Source of the DNA: Chara braunii
Taxonomy: Eukaryota > Streptophyta > Charophyceae > Charales > Characeae
Assembly (NCBI GenBank): GCA_003427395.1
Contig: BFEA01000011.1
Location: 5,979,944 to 6,024,365 of the forward strand
DNA: 44,422 nt
Direction of reading: 5' to 3'
Shown here: piece after piece, positions 7,992 through 19,013 of the stretch
Layout of the letters: each line of letters begins with the position of its first letter
Numbering within the stretch: position 1 is the first letter of the stretch
Made by a program: the position numbers and the translations under genes
Notes under the pieces: generated by a model
Databases searched by the model: none
Told to the model about the DNA's origin: nothing
The model's input: the letters and a program-made list of their open reading frames with translations, nothing else

Positions 7992-10928
7992 TTAAATGGG
8001 GCAGACAAGGTACATGGCACTGCTGGGCGGCGGACCCGCTCCGGTTGCTGTTCCATCTTGATCTGGATCCGATGTGTCAGGGTCCCAACGCGCTGGGTTG
8101 CCTGTGGGCCGCCGCTTCTTGACTTCCCAAATGATGCTATCGTCGAGTTGCTTGAGCGAGTCCAACGCCTCTTTGACACGTGGCACGAAGCCCAAGATGT
8201 AGCGATCTTCCATACCGGAATATTCTCTGCCGAGATCCCGCCATAACCGCTCATAACCCTCTCTGCTGTCCCGTCGGATCCACTTCGTCTGCTGCATGAA
8301 ATCGTCGAACGCTTTCACTCGGTAATGGTTCAAGCGGACTTCCAAGCCGTCGAGGGGCAGAGTCACGCCGTGTGTGGGAATGAATAGGTGCGCGTTCTCC
8401 ACCGTCAAAAACCTGTCCGCCTTCACAAAGCTTTTCCCGTTCTTCATGTCCTGACGTCTGACTGGGGACCACGTGGCGTCCGGAGTAATCAGCGGTCGTC
8501 GTTCCGTGTAGCTTTCCAAAACCAGCCCGCGCGGATGCTTGATTTGACCGGAAGGACCGAAGAGAGCGTAGGGCAAGTACACGCCGAACACGTCGTCATC
8601 GTCGTTATACCGCTCCAAAAGCTTAAGGAATTCACCAGGGTCGTAGCTGTCGGCCGGAGGCACGGAAGAGCGGGCATCGAGCCCCACCGCAGGCGCTTTT
8701 TGGCGATGTTTACCACCTCCACCACCTCCACCCCCTCTACCTCCTCCTTCCGATTCTCTCCCTCCCGCCGCCGATCCGCCCGCCTGCTCCGTGGCGTTGC
8801 AAGGCGGGAGACTCGTGTTCGCCTCCCCCTCGTCATTACCCCTTGCGACGGCGTTTCCCGCCGAGCACCCCCCTTCTTCACCAGATCCTTCCTCCTCCCG
8901 CTTTTTGCCAGCCCCCTCCCTTTCTCCGCCGTCTTCCCCGCTCCCCCCGGCTCCCGCTTGTTCTGACGTTCTTCTTTTCTCCGCACCCATAACCACGACG
9001 AACTCGTCCACGTCCACCATCCCCACCCATCCTCCCGCCATACTCGACCTGAACCGATACACGCAATCCCCGTACACCGCCTGATCCCTCCTCCTCCCCG
9101 CATCTGGCCACCATACGTACGTCACGACTCCGAGCGCGACAAATGGGCGAAGCGCTTCGAATAACTCCTCCTGACTGCTGTCGTCGTAGACGAAGACATG
9201 CTCCACGCCGTGAAGAAGATGATGCACCAGCCATTCTCGGAGATATCGGCTCTGATCCCTTGTCTTCATACAGATCGACAGCTTATACCGCCGCCCTGGG
9301 GACGGTGGGAACAATACCACCGGCTCACAGAATCGAGTGCGGGCGATGGTCGAATTAGCTTCTTGGCGCACTCTCACGCAGCGCCCTCGCAAATCGTTCA
9401 CAGCCCATAAGTTACTCAGCGACAATGACAATGACGACGAGGACGAAGACGAAGACGACGAGGGCGTCGAGAAACGAGAGTAATAGGAGTCGCCAATGCC
9501 GCCGTCGCGCTGCTGCTCGGTGCCCGCCACCGCAGCGGCCGAGGCCGCCGGCGGGGCTTCGCAATACATAATTCCAAACTGTTGGACGGGCAGAACATGC
9601 ATCGCCGTAGCTTGTCCGTCAGGCCAAACACAGGAAATGTTATACTTGGCGTAATTTCGCGCCCGATGACCATCGAAAATGACGGCTCTAGCAGGCGGCC
9701 GACCGGGACGATAACACCCGTACGGCGCCTTTGAGCAAGAATAAGTGGCGCCTTCTTTCCTAACCGTCACCAAGTAGCCATTCATCGTCTTCCTTGCAGG
9801 AGGAGGAGGAGGAGGAGGAGGAGGAGGAGGTGGTGGAGACAGCGATGAGAAGAGTCCCTGCTGCACGGCAGGCGGTGGACGCTTCGCAGCTAGCCATCGG
9901 GGGAAGGACAAAGGTGTCGAAGGCAGAAACGGAGAAGGGAACGCCGACGTACTGATATCCTCTTGAACGTACAATCCATGGTACTTCACCCCTTTTCTCC
10001 TCCTCAGAGCGATGCTGGGAATGCGACATAGTCCCCACCTCCTTTGCTCCTCCTCCTCGGCCTCCCTTTTCTTTTCCACGTCCTCTCCGGTCTCCTTCAT
10101 TGACACGTGTGCATGGGCGGAAGACGACCGCCGTCGCGATCCATAGACCAATTCGCGGAGCCGCGGATCCAGCTCCAAAGTCAATTGCCCAGGTGGCTCA
10201 CCTCCGTCTCCGTCTCCTCCTCCTCCTCCTCCTCCTCCTCCTCCTCCTCCTCTACCCTTATCTACCACAACCACAGACCACCACGATGACGAAGAAGAGA
10301 AGCGTGATGCAGTCGGACGCAGCAGCGACTGATTCCCCCCTGGCAGGATAACCCCCGTAGTGACGGTTTCTACGTCGCCATGTCCAGCATGAAATGACGT
10401 GTACCAGAACGCGCCCGCTAGCAAAAGCATGAGCTGCACGATTGGCAGCAAGCTAATCAGGCGCATGCGAACCGGGAACCAATTGGTGCCCGTGACAATC
10501 GCAAACTGTGGCGAGGCACCAGGAGACGGCGGGGATAAGGCTGCCGCCGTCGCTGAATCACCGACCATGGCAGACGGAGAGAGCAGATGAAATTGCGAAG
10601 ACGATGATGACGAAGAAGGCGAGGAGGCAGAGGAGGGGGGACAAGACAGAGAAGAAGCACCCATCGAGGTAGCACTAACGGCGGCGGAAGAAGTTGACAC
10701 ACAAGAACTACCCGTAGCACTAACGGGGGTTACACTGGAGCAAGACGAGAAGGGGGAGAAAGGCGGGGAGGAGGGAGTCAAGGTCGAAGAAGCAGACGAG
10801 AAATGCCAGGGAATCATGGCCGCAGAAGAATGATTATTGGCAGTGCGGAAACACGGAGGAGAACGCGCTCGAGTCGGGCCCGGATCGGCGCGGCCTTTCA
10901 TCCTACTCGTTTTCTCTCTCATATCCAT
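7992..10928 (-). CDS. GT92-family (DUF23) glycosyltransferase, type II membrane protein
   Basis: A single-exon 978-codon frame. Residues 1-153 are Ser/Pro-rich. A membrane anchor lies at about 157-177 (LLPIVQLMLLLAGAFWY), giving a type II Golgi topology. A Cys-containing region at 381-460 (C398, C405, C433, C456) precedes the catalytic domain from about 545. Family landmarks are REWLVHHLLHGVEHVFVYDD ending at D583, the metal-binding DxD motif DVDEF (639-643) and LNHYR (866-870) followed by an aromatic/acidic tail. GT92 members transfer sugars from nucleotide sugars; plant ones (GALS) make beta-1,4-galactan, so a cell-wall or matrix galactan role is likely but inferred. Poly-Gly (12), poly-Pro (13) and poly-Ser runs are encoded by triplet microsatellites, and a ~110-residue Gly/Glu-rich insert (648-756) follows DVDEF. 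The start is the first Met of the open frame; M38, M121 or M155 are alternatives. Confidence 0.9.
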   Translation of the reverse strand: MDMREKTSRMKGRADPGPTRARSPPCFRTANNHSSAAMIPWHFSSASSTLTPSSPPFSPFSSCSSVTPVSATGSSCVSTSSAAVSATSMGASSLSCPPSSASSPSSSSSSSQFHLLSPSAMVGDSATAAALSPPSPGASPQFAIVTGTNWFPVRMRLISLLPIVQLMLLLAGAFWYTSFHAGHGDVETVTTGVILPGGNQSLLRPTASRFSSSSSWWSVVVVDKGRGGGGGGGGGGGGDGDGGEPPGQLTLELDPRLRELVYGSRRRSSSAHAHVSMKETGEDVEKKREAEEEEQRRWGLCRIPSIALRRRKGVKYHGLYVQEDISTSAFPSPFLPSTPLSFPRWLAAKRPPPAVQQGLFSSLSPPPPPPPPPPPPPARKTMNGYLVTVRKEGATYSCSKAPYGCYRPGRPPARAVIFDGHRARNYAKYNISCVWPDGQATAMHVLPVQQFGIMYCEAPPAASAAAVAGTEQQRDGGIGDSYYSRFSTPSSSSSSSSSSLSLSLSNLWAVNDLRGRCVRVRQEANSTIARTRFCEPVVLFPPSPGRRYKLSICMKTRDQSRYLREWLVHHLLHGVEHVFVYDDSSQEELFEALRPFVALGVVTYVWWPDAGRRRDQAVYGDCVYRFRSSMAGGWVGMVDVDEFVVVMGAEKRRTSEQAGAGGSGEDGGEREGAGKKREEEGSGEEGGCSAGNAVARGNDEGEANTSLPPCNATEQAGGSAAGGRESEGGGRGGGGGGGGKHRQKAPAVGLDARSSVPPADSYDPGEFLKLLERYNDDDDVFGVYLPYALFGPSGQIKHPRGLVLESYTERRPLITPDATWSPVRRQDMKNGKSFVKADRFLTVENAHLFIPTHGVTLPLDGLEVRLNHYRVKAFDDFMQQTKWIRRDSREGYERLWRDLGREYSGMEDRYILGFVPRVKEALDSLKQLDDSIIWEVKKRRPTGNPARWDPDTSDPDQDGTATGAGPPPSSAMYLVCPI

Positions 10929-12411
10929 TTACTTCACTGTACGTTTCCCTCTGCACACACTATCGCCCGTCTGCACACCTTTTACAGTAATATGCCGGCT
11001 TCTCCTCTACCTATGTCCTCCTCCCTACGTCAAGGTGTCAAGGTAGGTAATACCAATAGGAGTCAGCGAGGCGGACCGAATTCCTTGACCCTCGTAAAAT
11101 GTCCCTATATCGTTCGTTGTTCGTCTCGACCTTGTAGCGTGCAACTCGAAGGCTCGTCATGGACTCTTGCCCCCCCCCGCCCTCCCCCTCCCACACATCA
11201 ACTAGAACGCACTGCCGATGCCGAAACGTTGTGCTACTTTGAATTCCTCCTTCTTCTCTACCCTTTTCTTTCTGCTTCCTTCTCTTCTTCCACTCCTCTT
11301 ACTTTTCTTGTGCTTGGCCTACCATCACCCGAATACACCACACCGAAAAGCCAACATCTGTCATCGCACAATTTTTTTGACGGAGTACTACCGAGCCCCC
11401 GGGAACGGAGATCAGTGCTCAGCGAGCGCAGGGCACCATCGAGCTGAGCCTTCCGATTGACAGAGAGCCCCAACATCCACACCACGTTCACGGCAATGAC
11501 GAACACACAGTCGCGAAGGAGACGAAAGACAAGAAGAAGTGAGAGAAGAACAGGGAGAAGAAAACAGAGAAGGAGATGGTGGACAAGAGCGAGAGAATGA
11601 GGACGACAGGGACGAGAGCGAGGAAAGAGGAGAAAAAACTGTGGGAGGAGGAGGAGGAGGCAAAAAAAGGGAAAAGCGAAATTTGAGTTAGGCGAGTTAA
11701 GACGGATAGTTCGCGCTTGAGGCGTGTCGTTTCGGTTGTGTTACGTCTAAGGGATGCTCTCTGTGGGGATCTTGCGACTTTGTGAACCCTCCTTGACTCT
11801 GCGAGGAACTACTATGAAGTAAGCCCTGGAGTCGCTTGACTGAATGAATTGATGACCAATCCGTTCATCTGTTCGCCCCCCCCTACTGCAATCTTCTACC
11901 TTTCTCATCCAGACCAACGGCTGTCTAATTTACAAGGTCAGCTGTGATGAGCTCCGACCATCTGAGTGGCTCTGTTCTGCTGCGCCTCCTCTATTCCCTC
12001 GCCATGTTCTATACGCCAGAAGACACAGGGAGCAGAGCGTGCACGGACAGGCCGAAATCGTGCTGCTATCTGAAGCCCCAACGACCACTTCTCAGGCGCT
12101 CGTCGTCTCTCCCTGCTGCTATTCTCACCACTGCTGTCAGCAACAGCCATTGGCTCTTTCGCCCACCCGCACCTGGACTCCCTACTCCCTCCCATCTCCT
12201 CTTTCATCTTACATCTACGGAACTATCATCTTCTCTTTCATCTCACGTCTACGGAACTACCAACCAACAGCCCCCCTCCCTAGTATTTCTCAATTCGCTC
12301 ACGAAAAAAAAAAAAAGTATTTTACGACTTCCTAGCAGCAAAACTACGGGAATGTCTATCACCTTGTCTACTCACACAGAACTGCTCTAACATCATTTTC
12401 CTGACTCAGCC
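10929..12411. other. 5' flank of the GT92 gene and intergenic sequence
   Basis: The GT92 promoter or 5' UTR should lie just right of 10,928, but I cannot point to a TATA box. The stretch holds a C-rich tract (11,167-11,195), a purine-rich tract on the plus strand (11,500-11,680) and TTTCATCTYACRTCTACGGAACTA twice near 12,202 and 12,237. The frames there look like by-products of composition. Confidence 0.4.
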
Positions 12412-12413
12412 AT

Positions 12414-12472
<59 letters not shown>

Positions 12473-12473
12473 A
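12412..12473. repeat. (CT)n microsatellite, interrupted
   Basis: CT repeats with two CCT interruptions, followed by C-rich sequence to about 12,560. Confidence 0.95.
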
Positions 12474-12917
12474 CTCTGCCCCGCCCCCGCCCCTCCCGCC
12501 GGGCCTTCCAACCATCCCTCCTTGACTGCTTCCTGCCCCACCCACGCCCTGCCTCACTGACGCGTGTCGCACGTTCGTCGGCTGTACGGTTGGGTTCGCT
12601 TTCCCTGCACCATCGTGCGCGCCCTCCTTCCAGTAACGCAGGAATGTTTCACTCGCGTTCTTTTGTGACCTCCTGCCGGTCAGGATTCACCTAGTTTTGC
12701 GCCACTTTGCAGCACCGCGCACGCTCTCCCGGCTTGGAGCAGAAACAGGTGCGGCGTTCCACCATTACATCTCCGGACGGGCAATCGCTGGGCCCTTGAA
12801 CCCCAGTACTGTTATGTGGACGTAAGTAATACTAAATATGGTACCCTATCACCACAGGACTTCGTCCGCTGAATGTGACCGTAAGAGGGGAAAGAAACAT
12901 CTGGGGGAGGTTTAGAC

Positions 12918-12944
12918 TACCGTCTTCACCCGAAAATAACGCCA
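12918..12944 (+). mobile_element. isolated end of a foldback MITE (CTACCGTCTTCACCCGA family)
   Basis: CTACCGTCTTCACCCGAAAA followed by TAACGCC matches the terminus of the complete 111-bp element at 38,504-38,614. I do not find the opposite terminus nearby, so it is a solo or truncated end. The rest of 12,474-13,485 contains frames on both strands but nothing recognisable. Confidence 0.5.
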
Positions 12945-13485
12945 GGGCGTCTTTAGACACTCCTTGGGGACCCGAAATCCACAAGGACGTGCTAGTTCCA
13001 CCTATCCTGCGGAAAAAAAATGTGAAAACGGCACAAGGATATTTCCTTATGGCGTCCTTGTGGCTCCAGCCAATTTCTCCTATTCCCCAAGGGAGGGACC
13101 TCGGAGCACATGGAAGCGCTATTTTCGGAGCCACGAAGGCATGCGCAGACGCAGAGTTTCGGTTTGAGGGTTGTCCAAACGTGGTCTGCCCAACTAGAGC
13201 ACCGACATCCACCATCGCGAGGGTACCCCAACGGCTCCAAACGGTCACCGTCCGCGTAAGGCCTCCACCCGACGAATCGGTCCTTGCCGGCCGGTGTCAT
13301 GCGGTCTGCTGCACTGGGAGATTGTCGACAACGGTCAGAAATTCAAACGCTTTTCTGCGGCGGCGCTTTCTTCACAATGGAAGTGTTTTTTGCACGATCG
13401 TCGTTTTCATCGGTTGTCATCACATACTGCACAACCAAGCACACTCCCACTGCCCTCGAGTTGCCGCTCGTTCTGCGGCCCTTAC

Positions 13486-15343
13486 ATGGCCGACCTGCAG
13501 CACAAGCTGCCTCTACTGCTCCTTATCGCCGTGCTGCTTGTGATCGTTGTCTTCTTCCATGTGTGTTTCGTCGGCCGGCTCTTTGTCGCGGCTCGGAAAA
13601 GAAGGGCTTTGAAGAATGGTGACAGGATGGAGCGACGAATGACCAACGGCAGACCGACAGGCACGACAACAGGATTGAGCAATCGGCAACGCACTGCGGG
13701 GTCTGCGGGCAAGCAAGCATTCGACCCGGTGTTGTATGCTCACCTGCCTTCGCATGAGATTCCTCTGCCGTCGACGAATGACGAGCGCGAAGACGTGAGG
13801 TCATCAACTGTGCCGTTGGGAAGTGGCTCCACGCAGGATTGGGCGGGGATGCAGTCCTTCGGTGGCAGGCAGGCGGAGACCCCATGGTCTTACACGTCAA
13901 TGTTGAACGAGGGTTGTTCAACAACGATGCCAATGCACTGGTTGATCCGAGCTTCCAGTTGTCGAGCAGCAGTGGAGCAGTGGTGACACACACTCGCGTC
14001 AACAATCCCCACCCAGATGGAGATTGCGCAGAGCAACCATGGGTTGGTCCCTGCGGGCCGCGAGATGGCGGGCTACCTCAAACGCTTTGCGAGGGGGGCG
14101 GGAATCGATATGTGTCGTCGATGCAGGCCAGGGGAGGAGGCAACGTAGATCAACGTCCGAAATCGATGCGATTGCCGCCTGCATCGAGAAGTGGATCCGG
14201 GACTCTATGTGGACGACAACGACAGGAGCATGCATCCGTGAAGGGTGCACACGTTGAACGCAACAACAAGCAGGTGTGGGCGGAGTGCAGGCAGACCTTG
14301 CGCCAAGTTGGAACAAACACCATAACGAGGGGGGTGCAAGGGCTCCACGTCAACGAAGGCGCCGATGCGGCAATTCACGAGCCGTACGAGTGTGACGGCA
14401 TTGACGGTGGTGACGATTGCAACTCCAACAATTTGCTTGAGATTCGGCCCCTTGGGAGAAAGGTGAAGAGCGGTCGTGGGAGTGTAAGTAAGGGTTTCAC
14501 GCAGAGGAATCGACGAAACAAGAAAATGGACGACGACACGTGCGAGAACAATGGCGAGGGCGTGAGAAATTTTTGGTCGGGCGAGACACGATCGCACTTG
14601 TAAGAACCAAAAGGGATCAAAATTTGTATTTCGCGGGTATGGGGCACAATTTTGGCCACATGAAAAATAGGGAATGGAAGTGGGAGGACGTGCGGTCGAG
14701 GTTGGAGAAGATGGGCGTGATGAGGACGATCATCAACTGTGGGAAGAAATGGGACAACTTAATGCCGCAGTTCAAGAAGGTTCACAAGTTTCAGCAGCTC
14801 TCCGGTAGGAAGGACTACTTCAAGCTTGCTTCATCAACCAGGAGATTAGAGGGTTTCAACTTCGTCATGGACTAGAGCGTGTACGACGAGATGGAGGTGA
14901 TGACGAAGGGGGATCACACAATCCACCCCAAGAATCTGACAGACACGGGAGCGCCTTGGGGGGGTTAGGTGCCATCAGGCCCTAGGGCGGGAGGGGAATC
15001 CATGGGCAGTGAGGGCGGAAGGGAGTCCGTGGACGAAGAGCAGGGGTCGACGAAAGATTCTACATTCATCACCCGGAGCGTCAGGGGTTCCGAGAAAAGG
15101 AAGAACATGCGACAACAAACCTTTGAGGTTGTCGCCGAAGTCATGGACAAACATAGAACACTCATGGCATGCACCATGGGCAGCGCTAGCAAGCATCAAT
15201 GCTCTATGATGTTACGATAGTGCAAAATCCTTGAGAGTGAAGTGAAAGTGCAAAGGAAACATTATGCTGCGGCGGATGAGGCGAACAAAATGATGTGCAA
15301 TGCCCTTTTGGAGATAGCGAAAGCCATCCGCGAGAGATCATGA
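13486..15343 (+). pseudogene. Myb/SANT-like (trihelix-type) transposon DNA-binding protein, degenerate
   Basis: Protein similarity runs continuously through three frames. Frame 1 from the ATG at 13,486 has a hydrophobic N-terminus (LPLLLLIAVLLVIVVFF), then PSHEIPLPST and TQDWAGMQSFGG. Frame 3 from about 13,905 has NDANALVDPSFQLSSSS. Frame 2 at about 14,140-14,215 has SEIDAIAACIEKWI. Frame 3 resumes with QVWAECRQT and NNLLEIRPLGRK. Frame 2 from about 14,590 carries the SANT-like core (REWKWEDVRSRLEKMG, CGKKWDNLMPQFKKV, FNFVMD), then EKRKNMRQQTFEVVAEVM and a C-terminal helix ending IAKAIRERS at a TGA (15,341). Stops at 14,873, 14,966 and 15,218 plus at least four frame changes show it is dead. 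Such proteins accompany PIF/Harbinger-type transposases; no transposase is seen here. The family assignment and its recurrence in Chara are from memory. Confidence 0.75.
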
Positions 15344-15373
15344 CGAGGTCGGGGTGATGCGTTGTCGCGCACG

Positions 15374-15690
15374 GCGGTCCCACACCCTGCTGGGAGCGTC
15401 AAACCTCACGGTCATATCACGCAGGATTTTTCTTCAGAGTTGAAAAGAACCAGCCACCACTTCGACCGTGCGCGCGTACTATACCTCTCACGACACCCCA
15501 CGACAGGTCAGGGTGGCGCGAGGTACAACTTACCTTTACCCAAGGGGCTTTCACCACCCTTAGGTACGCATATCCCTTCTGAGTTACCGGCCCACATGCG
15601 AAGGTTTTTACTTGCCTTTGTAGAGGTAGGTCGACCGAGGGTGTTTGCTCGATAGTCGCAGCATAGGAATGGGGTACACGTGGTAAGACG
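15374..15690 (+). repeat. diverged dispersed repeat, copy 1
   Basis: It shares GGTCCC, CTCACGG, TRTCACGCAGGATTT, TAGAGGTRGG, CGAGGG and CGCAGCATAGG-like text in the same order with 43,275-43,535. It begins about 30 bp after the Myb pseudogene stop. It may be an old LTR or non-coding TE part. No protein is evident. Confidence 0.5.
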
Positions 15691-16483
15691 CCCAAGACTA
15701 ACTCGTTAGTCAAGTCAGGTTCACGATGTTGATCCCCCTATCTTGGACTTTTTAAATATTCAGGTCGAAATTCTTAAAAGGTTGACTATTTCCGCTCTTG
15801 CGTCTAAGATGTATTATTTCTCATGACAACATGAACAAAGTTCCAATCAAACCTTCTTACTACCAAGGACATTTTATTCTACTTAACATGTTATGACTTA
15901 ACTGAACATTAAATAGTATAGAGGCTACATATAAAAGGGTCTTTACGAATCAGACCCCGAATGGATATCCCAACAACAAGGGGGTCTGTCGGCCAAAGCT
16001 TAAATTCACGAGCAGCAACTTAAAAGACAAAGTTCTTGAGGTAAAAGTCACATCCATAATGAAATGGAAAGTGATTTTGAAAGGTCCCAACAGGTCATGC
16101 AAGAACAGGTATTGGACACAGTTTTTTAGACTGAGAAAGGGTCACGTCTCCTCGATGAAAAGTTATGTTTGTTCGTCAATAAGTCAAAGGCTACAGGCCC
16201 AGTCCAGTCATAATCCCACGAGTTAGTCCTGATTCAGACCGGGAGTCCAAAAGACAGGCCCGATGGCCCAAAGCAGCAGCAGGCCATGGGAAAAAATAAT
16301 GGGACACACACTTTGCAACAATCGATACTGGGCAGGAGTCCCAGACACACTTGAGACTGAATGCAGGCCACGCGAGACTAGTCCAACACTATAAAGGATT
16401 GGCCAGCCTCCCATTTGGACAGGTGGTTCTCCTCGTAGTCTTAGTCAATCCGGCCGACGCGTGATAACACAGGTTGAGAAGCC
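15691..16483. other. no gene recognised
   Basis: Moderately AT-rich sequence with no long open frame, no microsatellite and no clear repeat pair within the window. Confidence 0.5.
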
Positions 16484-16665
16484 GAGTTGAAGCCCCCGCA
16501 GCTATCTAGTACCTCTCGTCCCACACAGACGAATGTCGCGAAGTCAGCACAGGAGCCCCCCGTCTGCCAACAGACGAACTGAAGCACCAACAACTATCTC
16601 GTACCTCTCGTCCCGCACAAACGAAATCACACGAACTCGGCACCGACGACCCAGTCGGCCAAACC
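16484..16665 (+). repeat. ~92-bp tandem duplication
   Basis: GARYTGAAGC, then CTATCTMGTACCTCTCGTCC, then CACARACGAA occurs at about 16,484 and again 92 bp later, with matching downstream text (GTCAGCAC against CTCGGCAC). The unit is diverged and non-coding. Confidence 0.65.
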
Positions 16666-17012
16666 AAACCAACATTTGAAGACGCAGCCACCGCCCACCG
16701 CAAAACTCTGCCGGTTAGTACGTGCCAAAGAGTGGCGAACTGCGAGCGTACAAGGGAAACTACTTAACAAGGGGGGCAAGGTTTGAGCCTCCGCTTTCGA
16801 GCACAAAAACTCCACAGAGTCACCCTCCTGATGAGGCCTGGTCACGGTGGACAGGCGAAAACAGTCGAGGGATTCCACATGCTGCTCTGTTTTATAGTTC
16901 ATTGGTCCTTTGCATGCTTAGTTATTTTCAATTGGATCTTCATTTGGTTTTGAGTTGTTTTGGACATGGCTGCCCGGACTGTGAGCCGCAATCGTCGGGC
17001 TTAAAGCCTATG

Positions 17013-17600
17013 AGTGGTACCGATTGGGTTCGAACGCACACTGAATCCAGCCCTAAGCACGGTCCGATGCATCTATCCTCCCAGTGTCCAGGCGTTTTCT
17101 CAGTCGTCCCCCCAAGACTCGTAAAAACTCCGAAGTATCAATCGAACTTGGATGGCATGTCTACCGAATCGGTACAAAATAACTATTACTCGTAGACTTC
17201 AACACCTGTCGTGCGAGTCTGTCAAAACGATAAGGAGTCCAATCCTAATTTGCATCTAGCTTGAAGCTCGGTCCGAAAACACTGATCTCCCTCGTCACCG
17301 GGCGGTATCCCCGCTGTTCACCCGGGACTCGCCAAAACTCTAAAGTATCAACCGATACCCCGATTACTGAAAAACCCGGCGTTCCTGTAAGTCTCTCGAG
17401 TCCAAAGAAAATGATAAACCACCGTATGTGGACCCCAATTTTCATCAAAGACCTATTATACAAGTAGCACGAGGTTGGTGCTGGCCCCGACAAGAATTCC
17501 GCTCACCGAAATGGACCATCTTTGCCAAAATCAGCAAAACTCGAAGGCAAGTAACCGATTCGCCAATTTAAAAACATTCTCATTCATATACCCCCGAGCC
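17013..17600 (+). repeat. diverged ~205-bp tandem units
   Basis: AAAACTCYRAAGTATCAAYCGA occurs at about 17,125 and 17,333, with a weaker third match (AAAACTCGAAGGCAAGTAAC) near 17,534. CGGTCCGA and CCCGGGACTCG-like text precede the matches. Spacing is about 205 bp. No gene is seen. Confidence 0.45.
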
Positions 17601-17779
17601 TCTCGTGGATCCTCTCTTCGTAACTTTGAAGTTCAGTGCAGCGTATAGGCAGTGAAGTGCCCAGTTGGACACAACCCTGGCCAAATCGGTCAGGGCGTCG
17701 AGAACGAGAGAGAGAGAGAGAGATATAGGTCCTACTTGGCGCTGGCCCCATGCTACTTTCATTGATAGGACGAGAAAAA

Positions 17780-17830
17780 TCGAATGAATCTTCCGCTAAA
17801 ACATGAAAATATACATGCCACGTAGTTCCC
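17780..17830 (-). repeat. FHVL box (conserved ~36-bp motif), minus-strand copy
   Basis: On the minus strand the DNA reads TGTATATTTTCATGTTTTAG then CGGAAGATTCATTCG, translatable as VYFHVLAEDSF. It is one of five loci with this box (see 7612, 20,450, 21,145 and 41,730). No TIR is obvious around this one. Confidence 0.6.
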
Positions 17831-18285
17831 CCCCACTTTGTCTCATACACTCTGCTTTGCACAAAAACAAGACTTTCCTGATTCTTACTAAGTCGGATTT
17901 GAACCAAGAGCAAAATCTGAGTTTAACTAAGACAAAATTTCGGCAGTGCTTCCCGTAGAGAAAGTGGTTTACCAAGATTTACACAAGACCAAGTATAATA
18001 AAAGATCCGAAAAAATACAGAAATTGACCTAAGTAAAAATAAACTTAGCTAAAAAAATGCAGGAATTGAAACTTACTCCTATGACTTTAGCACGTGGTGA
18101 GCATCTAAAGCAACTACCTATCAAACTGAAACTCAGACCAAATACTAATCTCACTTAGTCACATGCAAGACCAAACCACAAAGATAAGTACTCTCACCAG
18201 CCCAAAGTTAACCTTATTAAATAATAGTTCATAGTCTTTCAATGATTTATTTCCTTATACCCAACTTACATAAGGCATAAAGCAA
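17831..18285. other. AT-rich intergenic, nothing recognised
   Basis: There is no long open frame. GCCCAAAGTTAACCTTATTAA near 18,200 may be a decayed member of the motif series that follows. Confidence 0.4.
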
Positions 18286-19013
18286 GACCACCCAAACTTA
18301 TGAAACATGTCTAGCTTAACCATTGAATATATACAAACAAAGGGCACACCAATTTTTCTCTTCTTTGGGCATATGACTAGGCTGCCCTAGTCGCCCTGAA
18401 CTGTTTAGGATAACCTAATTATATATAATTGTCTGCACTTAGTCTTTTGAGGTAGCATATAACTGAACCGATCATATTTAACTCGTGGTCCAGTCTGCCC
18501 CTTCGTACCACAAGTTTATTCTTAATTCATACTCGCTTCAATTTGTGATAAGTTATAGTCAGACTACCCAAACTTATGGAGCCCTGTCTGACTAGCATGT
18601 TCATAAGTAGGAGAGTAATAAAATATAGCCAAGTTATAACTCTTTGGTTCCAGCATGCCAGTGTGAGTGACATTGGACCAAGACCACCCAAACTTATGGA
18701 ACATGTCTGGTCCTCTGCCTGATTCGTTCCTTTAAATAAAACAAGAAGAGGTAGAGTCACCCAAACTTATCGAACTTGCTCAGACCCCGTCGTTCAGAAC
18801 CAAAAGAAACTGAGAAAACCCAAAATAACCAAGATAACCAAGCCACCCAAACTTATGGGACAGTGCCCGGTTCTTAAAAAAATTCAATCACAACCACTCC
18901 TCGCAAGTCAGAGCAACCAGAATACCCAAGCTTATGGAACATGCCTGGTTCTTCAAGCAATCAAAAAATAAACATAGCACTTGGCCTCCTCAAACTTATT
19001 GAGACTTGCCCAA
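18286..19013 (+). repeat. seven irregularly spaced copies of an ACCCAAACTTATGGAACATG-like motif
   Basis: Copies start near 18,286, 18,563, 18,682, 18,755, 18,841, 18,922 and 18,985. The shared core is CCACCCAAACTTATGG followed by RACATGYCTGGTTCT. Spacing runs from about 63 to 277 bp and the sequence between copies is not obviously conserved, so this is not a simple tandem array. Confidence 0.75.

Noticed and set aside
8388-10590. Several long plus-strand and alternative minus-strand frames overlapping the GT92 gene
   Set aside because: They are shadows of a GC-rich, repeat-padded gene. Only the 978-codon minus frame carries the membrane anchor and GT92 motifs.
16722-17195. 157-codon plus frame as a gene
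   Set aside because: No recognisable motif, and it overlaps diverged tandem units, so I treat it as chance.
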